64,000 nt of DNA, taken from positions 6,816,811-6,880,810 of the forward strand of contig NW_024037062.1 in NCBI RefSeq assembly GCF_015706575.1, given 5' to 3'. Positions 33,445 to 44,749 of this stretch are shown piece by piece (position 1 is the first letter of the stretch; each line of letters opens with the position of its first letter). Made by a program: the position numbers and the translations under genes. Source of the DNA: Patiria miniata (lineage: Eukaryota; Echinodermata; Asteroidea; Valvatida; Asterinidae). The notes under the pieces were generated by a model. The model was not told where the DNA came from. It saw nothing but the letters and a program-made list of their open reading frames with translations, and did not search any database.

Positions 33445-34100
33445 GCACCCGATTTCACGAAGCGCTGCGACGCGTTGCAACTCGAGTTACGACGTGTAAC
33501 ACGTCGCAACTCACGACGCGTCGTATCTTCCATTTCACGAAAGTTGCTATGTGTTGAACGCGTCGTAAGTTCCTTGACAACGGCTTAAAATACGTCGCAA
33601 GTTACGACGTGTCTAGTGGTCATCGCAAAATAAGAAGAGTCATTTCTAAGCCAGTTTTATGCCATAAACATTACATTAACGAGATTATAATACCGAGGCA
33701 TTGTGTGTAAAGTTGTAAATGAAAAATTCATTGAATAATTATGAATTAGACCGGAATAATAGAGTTGAAATTTCAAAGTAGCTATACAGTCCAATGAGAG
33801 CTTGTTTTCCTTCAAAATTGCATCGCACGGCCGCCATTTTGGTTTACGTTTTAACAAATTTCGAGCTGAGATCCGACGACTCTTTGTTGAATATCAGACG
33901 ACTATTTACTGTACGCTGACAAAATACATAAAACAGTCACCGAGTTGTGCTATAAATACACCTACGACGCGTCGCACTTACTACGTGTTTTGTGAAACGG
34001 ATCGCAGGACGCGTCGCAGCTGCGACGCATCGTAGAGATACGACGCGTCGCATCGCTGCGATGCATCTTAAGTTATGAAGAGTTTGATGAAATCGGGTGC
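33445..34100. mobile_element. MITE with GCACCCGATTTCA ends and CGACGCGTCG arrays
   Basis: An exact 13-bp terminal inverted repeat: GCACCCGATTTCA at 33445-33457 and TGAAATCGGGTGC at 34088-34100. Subterminal blocks (33459-33620 and 33962-34075) are packed with variants of the palindrome ACGACGCGTCGT. The 340-bp centre is unique and includes GCACGGCCGCCATTTTGG. There is no transposase, and the target-site duplication is unclear. It interrupts the Gypsy leader upstream of gag. Confidence 0.82.
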
Positions 34101-34285
34101 TGGTCTGGTGGTGATTTTGGACTGAGTCCAGTCACAAATCCGTTTGTAGGGGTTGTTGTGAGTGATGCTCGGAAGCTGCATACAGACTTAATGAGTTTTG
34201 CAACACGACCGCCAGAGAGTTGCAGTGACACTGAAGCAGTTCCTTGGAAACTCACGAGGGAGTCGCGGGTAGTTGGCGAGGTTAA

Positions 34286-34627
34286 GTGTCCGGGGTCTGT
34301 GAGTGGGACGTCACGCGCCCTCACATTGTGCCAGACCAGTATGACGGGAAGGTTGTTTGGAATGAGTATTTCAGGCATTTTGAATCCAGTCGGAAAGTGA
34401 ATGGTTGGACCGATTTGCAGGCTGTCAAGTACTTGTCCGCAAGTTTACAGGGTAGTGCACTGAGGTTGATTGGTGAGGGTGCACCGTCTGGTCGCGTGCA
34501 CACCTATGGTGAGCTTGTGAAGTTGTTAGAGCAGAGGTTTGGGCACAGTCAACAAGCTGAGAACTTTTTGGTGGATTTACGGCATCGTCGGCAGAAACCA
34601 AAGGAGAGTCTTCGTGAGTTGGGTCAG
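34286..34627 (+). pseudogene. Gypsy gag, 5' part (capsid)
   Basis: The frame encodes a capsid-like retrotransposon gag segment (WNEYFRHFESSRKVNGW, KYLSASLQGSALRLI, YGELVKLLEQRFG, DLRHRRQKPKESL). It is cut at 34627 by the 4.9-kb insertion and continues at 39542. The true start codon is uncertain because upstream frames are shifted. Confidence 0.8.
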
Positions 34628-36179
34628 TGTCGCAAGACGATACAAAAATTACTATTATGATGTTATGAATTCCAACCTCGTATATAAAACTGGTGTAAAT
34701 AGTTAAGTTGATTTCAGTTATGAATTTCAGTTAATGTTAATTTCAATGCGTAATGACTTGGTTGAAGTTTGTGTTATTTTTAGCGGTCCGACCAGGCGTT
34801 CGTCTCGACTGACCGTTTTCAACGGGCTTTCCTCCATGCCCGACTAGGTTTGATTACCGCAACCCCAATGGGGACTTAAAAGTTTAACCTAGTTACTTTT
34901 GTCATGTTTGAATGTATTAGCATAAGTTAAAGGTGGGCTCTAGAATAAATTAAATCAAAGAATGTAAAACTGGCTTCCCCGGGTATAAAAGTGCGATGCA
35001 AAGTTTAGAGGATCGAGTTTTGCGCTGTGGGTACCGGGAGTTGAGTTAGTCTCGCCGGGGGATGATGTCCAGCGGACAGGGCCATCAGCGCCGAGGCTGG
35101 TGATGTTTTTAGAGATCGTCGATGTGGCTTAGAAGCGCCGGGCGATTTTGGGTACCCTTTGCGGGGAGTGGTTCGCAGAAAACGGACGTAGAAGGCCCGC
35201 CGATTCACGGGCTCGCAGCATGATTCTCCCGGGAATGCCAGACCATAGGGAACATAGGAGGAAATCCTAAGGCTCTGTGAGTAACTTTAATTATAAAGAT
35301 AAAAACTGCATTTTTATCGTTTTTGTGTAAAACCTATCAATTGTGTTTTCCATTTGTGATCAAACCGAGTGAGACAAAACGATAATCGAGTAGAATTTTT
35401 AATTAGTTTCTCTCAGGAAAACAAATGTGTAAGCTAAGGGTTTTGATGTTTGTGTCAGGAACTGAATTGACAAATATTAGGGCCGAGTTTTTTTAAAACA
35501 ATCGAATGTTAATTCATATTTTCAGGGGGTTCCTGTATCCAGTTTTAGTACAGGCAATATAAGGTTTGACCTCAAACAAATTGCAACAGAATTTTTTTCA
35601 CCACAGTGCATTTCTATAAGGTCCCTAAAATGACATACTAAAAGTCTTAAAAAATCGAGGTGGTGGAAATATGCCTAATTTGCATAAATCCAAAATGGCC
35701 GCATATGTTAGGACTTTCGCATTGATTTGGTCATATTTCTCATACTAGGTCGATTTTAGAGGTACTTTAAACAACAGTTTTAGTCCTTTTACATTGATTT
35801 ATTCAAGTCCTAGGTAAATTCCAAGATCCCTATGTTTCCGAAATTTTCCAAATGCCGTATAATTTGCATAAATGCCGTATATCAATTTGCCTAATTAAAG
35901 TTAAAATAATGGATACCATGTGTGGACATGTACCAATTGAGTGTTCCCTGATAATCCAAGTCAAATTTCACACCACAGTGCATTGCTATAAGGTCCCTAA
36001 AAAGTTGTTAAAAATCCAAGTGGTGGAAATATGCCTAATTTGCATAAATTCAAAAGGCCGCTAATTACATGATTTTCATATGATTTGGCGCGGCCATGAT
36101 AATAGTATATAGGCCGTTATAGTATATAGGCCGTTATTTGCCATATTTGGAAAGAGTTTACCTCCCTAAGCCGGAAATG

Positions 36180-36990
36180 CATTGGAGACATTTTTTTCCC
36201 AGCTACCTTGTGGCGGCCATCTTGGATTTCAAAATGGCCGCCATTTCGAGCCTAATTTGTATCATAACTTCGGACTTGATTGTCACATGAAGTTTATTTT
36301 GATGGCAAACCCCATGTTTTTGATACCAAGGAACCTGAGTATATTATTGTTTATGGTGTACTCCAAATGGATGGCAGCCATCTTGGATATTTCAAATATA
36401 TGGCCGCCATTTTCGGCTTATTTGCATAATAAATTTGGACTCGAATGGCGTACGAAGTCAATTTTTATGGCAAACCCCATACATTTGATACCAAGTAATC
36501 TTAATGACCCATTGCTGATGATCTATCCCAGATGGATGCCAGCCATCTTGGATTTTTTTTCAAAATAGCCGCCATCTTGGATCTTATTTATAATAACATT
36601 GCACCTGAATGTCCTATGAAGTCCATGTATTTGAATGAACTCAAGTAAATCACTGTGGACGGGGTACTTACAGTTGATGGCAGCCATCTTTGATATTTCA
36701 TAATTGCCGCCATTCTGAACTATTTGCATAATACATTTGGACTTCAATGTCGTATGAAGTCACTATTGGTGGTGGCAAAGCCCATAAATTTGATACCAAG
36801 GAATCCAATTAGCACATTTAGGCATCCCAAATGGATGGCAGCCATATTGGATATTCAAAAATAGCGGCCATCTTTGATTTCATTTAAATAATAAAGTGGC
36901 ACATGAATGTCGTATGAAGTCCATTTTGGTGGCAAAGTGCATATGTTCTTGATACCAAGGAACACAAGTTAATCATTGTTGATGGGGTAC
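36180..36990. repeat. Tandem units of about 155 bp with GGCAGCCATCTTGGAT cores
   Basis: Cores lie near 36214, 36371, 36536, 36677 and 36836. Each is followed by a GCCGCCAT core, TTTGCATAAT, a GTCGTATGAAGTC-like block and TTGATACCAAG. The cores are close to the AAGATGGCGGC pattern bound by YY1. Confidence 0.85.
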
Positions 36991-37924
36991 TCCACTGGGA
37001 GTATACCCCATCAACAATGATTTTCTTGGGTTCCTTGGTATCAAAAACATGGGGTTTGCCACCAAACTGAACTTCATATGACAATCAGGTCCGAAGTTAG
37101 ATACAAATTAGGCCCGAAATGGCGGCCATTTTGAATTCCAAGATGACCGCCACATGGTTGATAGAAAAAAAGGTTACCAATGGATTTCCAGCTTAGGAAG
37201 GTAAAGTCTATCCAAATAATTATGAGAAAAATTCCTTCTTTAGCAAAGAAAAATGCAGTGGCCAAAAATACGACATAATATGCTATCTAGTAATAACTCT
37301 CGTCCTAAGTTGCTTTTCGGGGTACTTTAAACAACATTTTGTCATTTGACATTGGGGCCATTCAGTTTCAAATCACCCCCCAAAACTTTAAAATTTGAAT
37401 CCCCAACCTCTTCAAATTGGATCATATTTAGTTTATGGGGTAATTTCGGCTGAAAAGCCGAAATTTTAAGTTTTAGCACCATCGGACAAACAGTTGTCGC
37501 GCTACCGCCCAGGCAATTTTGGTCAAAATGGACATTGCTGCCATTTTTAAATGACCATATTTCTATAATCTGTGAGCCAAATGTGTTAATCTTAATTTCT
37601 TTTGAAAGGTTACATCATGAGAAATCCAAATTTACCATTGTTTTTTTCATGTCGGGGTTATTTGAAGTATAATGACATTTTGACCTTTAATTTGACCTTG
37701 AATTTGACCTAGTGGATCACCCGACATTGAGACAAACTTGGATGAAAATTAAACCCCAAGATTTTCGCTACAAAATATCAAAAAATTGGGAAAGATATTG
37801 TTTGTTCGGTTTTTGGCTCATCTAAAAGTTGGCATACGCTTTGCAAAATGTGATATCCCTGTGCACTGTACTAGTGGATTTAAAGTAGGGATTTTTTGTC
37901 CCTGAAATGTGTTTATGTACAGGG

Positions 37925-38284
37925 TGTCCAAGACTGTTAAAATTATTCCTTTTATTTTCTGAGTTGATTTATCAATCACTATTTTTTACGGCCGTAAGCT
38001 GTTATGTAACTTCGGAGGTGGGTGCTAGGTGAATTATGCAAATCGTAATCCCTTTTTCCTTTGCATACCAATTCCGGGCTTGCACCCATGCGGGAGGGGT
38101 ATAAAACCCTCACCCAAGTATTTTCAGATTGAGGTTTGCGGTTTTTTGGTTTATTTCTTTCCCGTAATATATAATTAATTTTGATTTTTGTGATTTGTAA
38201 CTCCTGTGTTGAATCCTCTGTTCCCTTGAGTTAGTCTTTGATTGTTGGTCCGAGTAGAACGGCGCAAGGGTTCGCTCTGCGACA
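37925..38284 (+). mobile_element. 360-bp solo LTR
   Basis: Starts TGTCCAAGAC and ends TCTGCGACA, with an exact CAGGG duplication on both sides (37920-37924 and 38285-38289). It has GGGTATAAAAC at 38098-38108 as a TATA box and a T-rich U5. It sits in the right arm of the foldback, making it a third level of nesting. Its ends are related to those of the 34628-39536 insert. Confidence 0.85.
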
Positions 38285-38869
38285 CAGGGATATCACATTT
38301 TCCAACACTTATACCAACTTTGACAAGAGCTAGAAACCTTAACAAAAAATATTATACCCCATATGAAACATAGGATCTCATAAGGTACCTCGGACTGGAA
38401 TGATGATGAAATCAATGTCAAAGGACAAATTGTTGTTCAAAGTACTCCAAAAAGCAATGCAGGACAAGAGTTATGGCCAAATTAAAAATCATTAAATTAG
38501 TGGCCATTTTGAATTTATGCAAATTAGGTATATTTCCACCACTTGGATTTCTTTCCTTTTTAAGGAACCTTATAGCAATGCACCATGGTGTGAAATTAAT
38601 GTATGTACATGACTGGACTTGGATTATCAGGGAAAATTTTATTGTAACATGTCCACACATGACAGCCATAATTTTAACTTTAATCTATGCAAATTAATAA
38701 ATGGCATTTATGCAAATTATTATCGGCATATCGCAAATTTGGGAAACATAGGGATATTGAAACTTACCAAGGTCTAGAATAATAAGTAAATTCGCCTGAT
38801 GATCGCCACGCAGTGTGCGTGTGCATGAAACCAATGGTAGCAGAATAGACTGAACCTATATGTTATATA

Positions 38870-38925
38870 TAGATTCATATATATATATATATCATATTGC
38901 AGATAGTATATATATATTACAGCAT
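38870..38925. repeat. AT microsatellite
   Basis: Interrupted TA tracts on both sides of CATATTGCAG. Confidence 0.85.
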
Positions 38926-39541
38926 AATAAATGAATATAAATCATCTACAGATCTTTTCTGAAGTCAATGGGCATCTCAATAATAAATTAAGATCAACTC
39001 TCTGTGTTTAGTATTAAATATATTGTTGCAGCATCACTAAATATTCTATTATAAAGCAGCAAAAAAAGTGGTACTGGGTGTGGTTAAGAAACACATTAGA
39101 AAACTACTTTCCACCACTCGGATTTCTTAAGACTTTTAATATGTTATAAAGGAGATTTTTCTGAGTAATAACCTTTTGAAATGGTTTCTGTTGCAATTTG
39201 TTTGAGGTTACCCCTTAATTTTTTACATAATGCCTGTACTATTTTACGGGGTGTGGAGTTCAAGATTCAAAATCAGATTTGGGGTCGTCTTTCAATGGGG
39301 ATTGCTCTTCAATTCAACCCAGGGTTCAACCAACTGAGGGGCCAGTTCATGCAGTCATCGACTCGGCATTCATTCTACAGAGCCAGCTTGTTAATTAATT
39401 TATTGTATTAAATTCTTGATTTGTTGTACATTTTTATTTTTGATTATTTGTTATTAAATTATGTTTGGTTTACGTGTTCGAGTTGTCCATTGTATGTCAG
39501 TCTAAGTAGGGTGGCGCTAGGGTCTGCCTTGCGACAGTCAG

Positions 39542-40110
39542 GCTATTAGAGAGTTGACGGTGAAGGCTTATCCTGAGATACAGGAAGAAGCCAGGGATAG
39601 ACTTGCCAAGAATCATTTCATGGATGCTGTAGAGAGTCAGTCAGTGCGGGAGGGCATTCACCGAGCCCGTCCCAGGGGTCTTGATGAAGCTGTTAGGGCG
39701 GCACTGGAAACTGAGAATTTTGAACGAGTTGAGCAGCAGCGGAGGCGAGATAACAAGCCGACCAAGTTTGCGAGAGCACTCGACAGTAGTCCGGAGGATA
39801 GGCTTTAGGAGATAGGGCATGCCATCGAAAAGAGGGTGTTTTCCATGGTCGAGTCATTGTTTTCAGAGTTGTCGAAGCAGAAGCAAAGTGGGGAAACTGA
39901 AATGGTAGTGTCTCCGTCGAGATCACCTAAAACTCCTAAGAAGGAGCGAGGTGATCTGTGGTGTTTTAACTGCGGTGAACCAGGTCATTTCTGGCGAGCA
40001 TGTATACATGCCGAAGCAAGATTCCAAGCAGGGAAACACCGTCTAGCCGACCGGCGGGCTCGCAGGCAGGCTCGGAAGTTCAATGAGCCCACAGGAGGTT
40101 GTAATCAGAA
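39542..40110 (+). pseudogene. Gypsy gag, 3' part with a CCHC zinc knuckle
   Basis: Resumes gag directly after the GTCAG duplication. An in-frame TAG lies at 39806-39808. The same frame then continues to a C-x2-C-x4-H-x4-C knuckle (CFNCGEPGHFWRAC, 39962-40003) followed by a basic tail. The knuckle marks the nucleocapsid part that binds RNA. Confidence 0.85.
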
Positions 40111-40164
40111 GAGACCCCCGGGTGGGGCAAGCGACCAAGTAGTGGTCGCAGGCCCCATGGGTGG

Positions 40165-40500
40165 GGAAAAGGCACAATATGTTTTTTTCGTGGATGGGAC
40201 GATACGGGGCACCACGTGTAGGTTTCTCATCGATACCGGGTCGACCGACACTGTGGCGAGCAACATAGTGTATCACCAAATTCCAGGGGAACAGAGACCA
40301 ATTTTTGGAGACAGGACTGAAGGTGGAGCAAGTTGATGGTAGTCCGTTGGCAGTGGTCGGGGCTGCCTAGGTGGAGGTACAGATAGGGAAGACAGTAGCC
40401 ACTGCGAAGGTGATCGTTGCCGACGTCCCGTATTTAGGAATTCTGGGGATGAATTTCCTGTTGCCCATGGGTGAAAGTTTGGATCTGCAATCTCTTCAAC
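40165..40500 (+). pseudogene. Gypsy aspartic protease, broken
   Basis: The catalytic triplet lies in FLIDTGST (DTG at 40232-40240). A frameshift near 40330 and a TAG at 40366-40368 break the frame. The second half follows in another frame with YLGILGMNFLLP (about 40430-40465). Confidence 0.83.
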
Positions 40501-40920
40501 TGTCGTTTGTGGGTAGGGTAGTTGTCACTGAGATTACGGAGATTCCCTCTGGCCATGAGGCTGTGGTGCCTGGCACCATTTCAAGGTTGTGTGAGGTTGT
40601 TGAAGGTCCTGTTCTTGTTGAGCCTGCGGAGAGTAGTGGTGAGTTAGCACAGCGAGGTTTAGTCCTTGCTAGGTCACTGGTTGAGGGTGACTTGGACGTG
40701 TTGCCGCTACGGGTGCTTAACCCTTGTAGGGAGATGCGTGTTGTGCGGCAGGGTACCACCGTAGGGATGGTCTGTCAGGCTGAGGTTGACCGTGGTCTCG
40801 ATATTCCCTGTAGAGGAGGCGAGGTCGAGGGTAACCTCCCTGAACATCTATGGGACCTGTACAGTAAGCGTGAGGTTTCTGAGGGATGGGGATCATCATC
40901 AGGTGATGAATTGTCTGTCG
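40501..40920 (+). pseudogene. Gypsy pol linker between protease and reverse transcriptase
   Basis: Continuous with the protease frame. It encodes a Val/Glu-rich stretch without a recognisable catalytic motif, and the frame shifts before the reverse transcriptase. Confidence 0.55.
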
Positions 40921-41720
40921 GAGTATAATGATGTGTTTTCTCGGGGTGAGCACGATATTGGTCGGACCGAGGTTGTGGAGCATCACATTAACACGGGCGA
41001 TGCGGGGCCAATTAAAGAGAGGCCTAGGCATCACCCAAGTTGTAATCGACAGGAGACCATGCGGCAACTCCGTGACCTGAAGGAGAGGGGTGTCATCGAG
41101 CCGTCGGAAATTCCTTGGGCTGCCAACGTTGTTGTGGTCAAAAAGAAAGATGGTACGAAGCGGTTTTGCGCCGACTATAGGGTCCTGAATGCATGAACCA
41201 TCAAGGATGCCTACCCTGTTCCCAGGATGGTTGAGACTTTGGATGCGTTAGGGGGAGCTCAATGGTTTTCCACACTCGATTTGGTCTCGGGCTATTGGCA
41301 GGTTGCCCTTGACAAGGACGCCAGCCAGAAGTCGAGTTTTGTTGTTCGCAATGGCTTGTATAGGTCGAAATGCATGCCTTTCGTCCTTTGCAATGCTCCG
41401 GCGACATTTGAAAGACTAATGGAGAAGGTCATGAAAGACTGTGGAGGAAGAGGTAAAGCGTCTCAGGGTTGTGTTCGAGAGACTGCGGGAGGCTGGACTT
41501 AGGAGGCTGGACTTAAGCTGAAGCTCAGCAAGTGTAGTCTGTTTCAGCGGTAAGTAGGTTACCTTGGCCATATTGTGTCGGCCGAAGGTGTGGCAACTGA
41601 TCCTGGGAAGGTGTCAGCTGTGGCCGATTGGCCGGTTCCGAAATGTGTCAAGGAAGTAAGGAGTTTTCTAGGACTTGCTTCCTACTACCGGAAGTTCATC
41701 TGAGGTTTTGCGGAAGTTGC
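40921..41720 (+). pseudogene. Gypsy reverse transcriptase lacking its catalytic box
   Basis: RT motifs visible: VVVVKKKDGTKRFCADYR, STLDLVSGYWQV (first catalytic Asp, about 41272-41307) and LCNAPATFERLMEKVM. Around 41440 the sequence jumps to EEVKRLR, and the segment that should carry the YxDD box is absent. A 14-bp tandem duplication at about 41486-41513 shifts the frame. In-frame stops lie at 41194-41196, 41551-41553 and 41701-41703. The enzyme cannot be functional. Confidence 0.88.
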
Positions 41721-42215
41721 ATCTCCGCTGCATGAGTTGGCAGGGAAGTCTAGGGAGTTTCTTTGGACAACGGCGTGTCAACAGGCCTTTGAGGAGTTGA
41801 AACAAAGACTACAGGAGGCTCCGGGTCTGGCTTATCCCTTGTTTGTTGGTGACTACATCTTGGATACAGATTCGAGTGGAGATGGAAAGGGGCGATGCTG
41901 TCCCAAGTCCAAGAGGGGAGGAGAAGGTAAAGGCCTATGCAAGCCGTAAGCTGAGCAAGGCTGAGAGAAACCATTGCGTCACGAGGCAAGAGCTGCTGGC
42001 CGTAGTGGTTTATCTCAAACACTTCAAGCAATATCTGTATGGTCGAAAGATTACCGTGAGAACGGATCATTCTGCATTAAGGTGGTTGCTCAACTTCAAG
42101 AACCCTGAGGGCCAGCTTGCTAGGTGGCTAGAGGTGGTGTCTGAGTATGACGTGTCAATTCAGCACAGGCCTGGACGGAAACATGCAAACGCAGATGGTC
42201 TGTCCCGCAGGCAGT
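41721..42215 (+). pseudogene. Gypsy RNase H domain, frameshifted
   Basis: TTACQQAFEELKQRL leads in, DTDSSGDG marks the catalytic region near 41865, and a frameshift follows at about 41880. The next frame carries AYASRKLSKAERNH, TRQELLAVVV, RTDHSALRWLL and RKHANADGLSRR, the usual RNase H C-terminal order. Confidence 0.85.
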
Positions 42216-42540
42216 GCAAGCAGTGTGGGCGAAGTGAAGACCCTGGTGAGGTGTCCGAAGCTGTTGAGGCTTGCGAGGTTTCTACAGAGTCTGTCTCGGG
42301 AGTCTCAGAGGTTGCCGAGTCAAGAGTTAGTGAGGGAGGCACAGATGGCAGATCCCGATATGAGGTGGTATGAGGTGCGAGCAGTCGGCCGGACTAGAGT
42401 AGTGTCTCACACACTTCCAAGGCCCATAAGACGCTTTGGTCTATGTGGGCTCAAATGGAGGTGCGGCAACAAATGCTGAGCCAAAGTTGGGAATCCGACG
42501 ATGGTCGGTCAATCCGCTGGCAGTTGTTGCTGCCAGAAAA
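42216..42540 (+). other. Gypsy linker between RNase H and integrase
   Basis: Ser/Glu/Val-rich translation with frame changes. No catalytic motif. Confidence 0.5.
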
Positions 42541-43478
42541 GCGCCGGAGTGATGTTCTGCAAGCACTTCATGGTGGACAGACGGGTGGTCATCTTGGCAT
42601 GAGAAAAAACATTGGCTAAGGTGAGGTTACGTTACTGTTGGCCAAACATAACGGCCGATGTGAGGTCCTTCCTTCGATGTTGTGAATTGTGTCAAAGGCG
42701 GAAATCGCCATGGAAAAGGAGAGTTTCTCCTTTGCAGCAATACAGAGTAGGTGCTCCCGTTGAGAGGGTAGCTCTGGACCTGCTGGATCCACTTCCCCAA
42801 AGTGACAGTGGAAATGTGTGGATTCTTGTTGTGGGTGACTATTGCTCCAAGTGGATGAAGGCTTATCCACTTCCCGATGCAAGGGCGGAGACAGTGGCAT
42901 CGAAGTGTGTCACTGAGTTTGTTTGCCGTTTTGGAGTCCCGCTGGAGCTTCATTATGATCAGGGAAGCAATTTTGAGTCTGCAGTTTTTGCAGAGATGTG
43001 CAGAGTCCTAGGAATCAAGAAAACGAGGACGACGGCTTACAACCCGAAATCTGACGGTATGGTAGAGCGTTTCAACAAAACTTTGTTTAACATTGTTTCC
43101 ATGCTGATTGAGCCCAAGAGGAAGCAGAGGGACTGGGACGAGTGTCTACCCTACGCGACCTTTGCTTTACCGTTGCAGTCCACAAGAATCCACCGGTGAA
43201 TCACCTAACATGATGATGTTGGGACGTGAGGTGACGTTGCCTGTTGATTTGATGGTTGAGTGTCGTGAAGTTGAGGAGGTGGTCGAGGCTGATTTTGCTT
43301 GGGAGTTGCGACGTAGGTTGCAGGAGGCCCATTGCCGGGCCAGTGAGTGTCTGAAGCAGAGTGCCCGCCGACAGAAGCGAATCTACGACCGCAAGGTTGC
43401 TGGGGAAGGCCTGAAAGAGGGCCAGTTTTTTTTGGTTGTTTAGCCATTCCAGAAAGAAGGGTGTCACTCCTAAATTAC
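42541..43478 (+). pseudogene. Gypsy integrase (zinc-binding and DDE core), frameshifted
   Basis: The zinc-binding part spans a frameshift near 42605: HGGQTGGH upstream and CCELCQRR (about 42678-42710) downstream. The core has its three acidic positions in ALDLLDPLP, HYDQGSNFES and SDGMVERFN. The frame shifts again near 43170 and then carries ESPNMMMLGREV. The end is cut at 43486 by a transposon insertion. Confidence 0.87.
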
Positions 43479-43486
43479 AGCTACGC

Positions 43487-44741
43487 CAGTGATGTAGTGC
43501 CTTGATGCTGGGCCTTGGCCTTAAGGCTGCCTTAAGGCTGGATTTTAGGGCCTTGGCCTTGGCCTCGAGGCTTGAGGGCAAAAGCCTTGGCCTTGGCCTT
43601 GGCCTTGAGGGTTCAGGGCCTTGCAATTTTGAGTCAAGGCTCTTCAAGGCCCATAGATTTTTGCATGTTCCAGATAAATCTGTTCAAAATTTGCTGTTAC
43701 CATTTTAATCGTATTACGATGGAGAAGGGGAGCACCATATAGATTTGTGTGTTGGGCACACTTCCACTTTTATAGCATCACATGTTGTTACCATTGTAGT
43801 AGATTTGCTGCAACAATATTCCGTACATTTGTGGGGCTAATGAGATGATCACTTTAATTGCATATAACTATGGAATAGATCTGATTGGTGGTATTAGTCT
43901 CCCTGATAATTGCTAAAGATTTGCATGTATCTGTTTTAGATAATGCTGATATTTCTAACCATGTTGGGCCAGCAAATAAAAATTTCCCAAATCAGTTTCT
44001 TGGATCCCCCTTTTGTTACACTTGGGAGAATTGTGTGTCAATATAGAACTTAGAAGTAAATCATTATTTTGTTTAGTTAAACCATATGGAAGACCTGAAC
44101 TTATACTTTAACAGATACAGTGCAGTCATAAAACGGTGTAGGCCTATGCGAGCATGTTGATTGCAATTAAAGAAATGTTGTTCTTCGTAACGAGCAATTC
44201 ATGATGATAATGGCGGATCCAGGGGGGGCCAAAAGGGGCCATGCCCCCCCCCCCAAAAAAAAAAAACCCAACGAAACCACTTTTTTTGTGACGTCGTAAT
44301 ATAGGCAGGCAATGAGTACACCACCATCTAAATTCTTTTCCTAACAAAAATCGGATAAAATGGTCAGAAATTGCCTCAAATCGCACCACAGAGCATCTCG
44401 AATCCAAAAATTTTTCGGGGCCCTTAAGCGGGCCCCGAAGCCCAAACCTTTTTTTTTTTGACCCACTTTTTGGGGGGACCAAAATTTCTTTGCCCCCAAA
44501 AAAATTGTGTTCTGGATCCGCCCTTGCGTGATGATGTGTCACTCATGTGACTATAATTAGTTCTATATCAGTGGTCATTTCATAAAACAGGGCCTTGGCC
44601 TTGGCCTTGGCCTTGAGGGTTAAGCCTTGGCCTTGGCCTCGAGGCTTGAGGGTCAAAGCCTTGGCCTTGGCCTTGGCCTTGAGGGTCAAAGCCTTGGCCT
44701 TGGCCTTGGCCTTGAGGGTCAAAGCCTTTGCTCCAACACTG
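43487..44741. mobile_element. hAT-like MITE with CCTTGG hexamer arrays
   Basis: Flanked by an exact 8-bp duplication AGCTACGC (43479-43486 and 44742-44749) that splits the integrase gene. The left end CAGTGATGTAG and the right end reading inward CAGTGTTGGAG form short imperfect TIRs. Subterminal arrays of CCTTGG hexamers (43505-43640 and 44590-44730) show a repeated layout of two to four CCTTGG units closed by CCTTGAGG. The 930-bp centre is unique except for a nested MITE. No transposase. The 8-bp target and CAGTG ends fit hAT. Confidence 0.88.
44212..44522. mobile_element. GGCGGATCCAG-ended MITE nested in the hAT-like element
   Basis: Exact 11-bp TIRs: GGCGGATCCAG (44212-44222) and CTGGATCCGCC (44512-44522). 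Inside are G, C and A runs (GGGGGGGCC, CCATGCCCC) typical of several other sites in the window, e.g. 7140-7190 and 62200-62235. Confidence 0.75.
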
Positions 44742-44749
44742 AGCTACGC

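Larger units (their letters stand above)
35545..39245. mobile_element. Large foldback element with an apex near 36995
   Basis: Left and right halves are reverse complements over long stretches. Examples are 35565-35595 against 39180-39225, 35795-36070 against 38470-38790, and 36130-36350 against 37025-37210. The turn-around is a palindrome at 36972-37020 with a 5-base spacer. The right arm is longer because of a solo LTR and unmatched sequence. The left arm contains five tandem units. Only repeat-derived open frames are present. Confidence 0.85.
34628..39536. mobile_element. 4.9-kb TG...CA insertion in gag (LTR disrupted by a foldback)
   Basis: The insert starts TGTCGCAAG and ends CTTGCGACA. 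It is flanked by an exact 5-bp duplication GTCAG (34623-34627 and 39537-39541), the signature of LTR-type integration. Its left part (34628 to about 35545) has a TATAAAA box (34984) and its right part (about 39245-39536) looks like an LTR 3' end. The two do not match each other as two LTRs would. The simplest reading is a single solo LTR of about 1.2 kb, later split by the foldback at 35545-39245. The 3' end resembles that of the solo LTR at 37925-38284. Confidence 0.78.

Noticed and set aside
36182..36568. 128-codon open frame in the foldback
   Set aside because: It follows the tandem unit and its mirror image appears on the other arm; no domain.
39323..39345. tRNA gene suggested by a GGTTCAACC-like B-box
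   Set aside because: No matching A-box or cloverleaf stems at the right spacing. No tRNA gene was recognised anywhere in the window.
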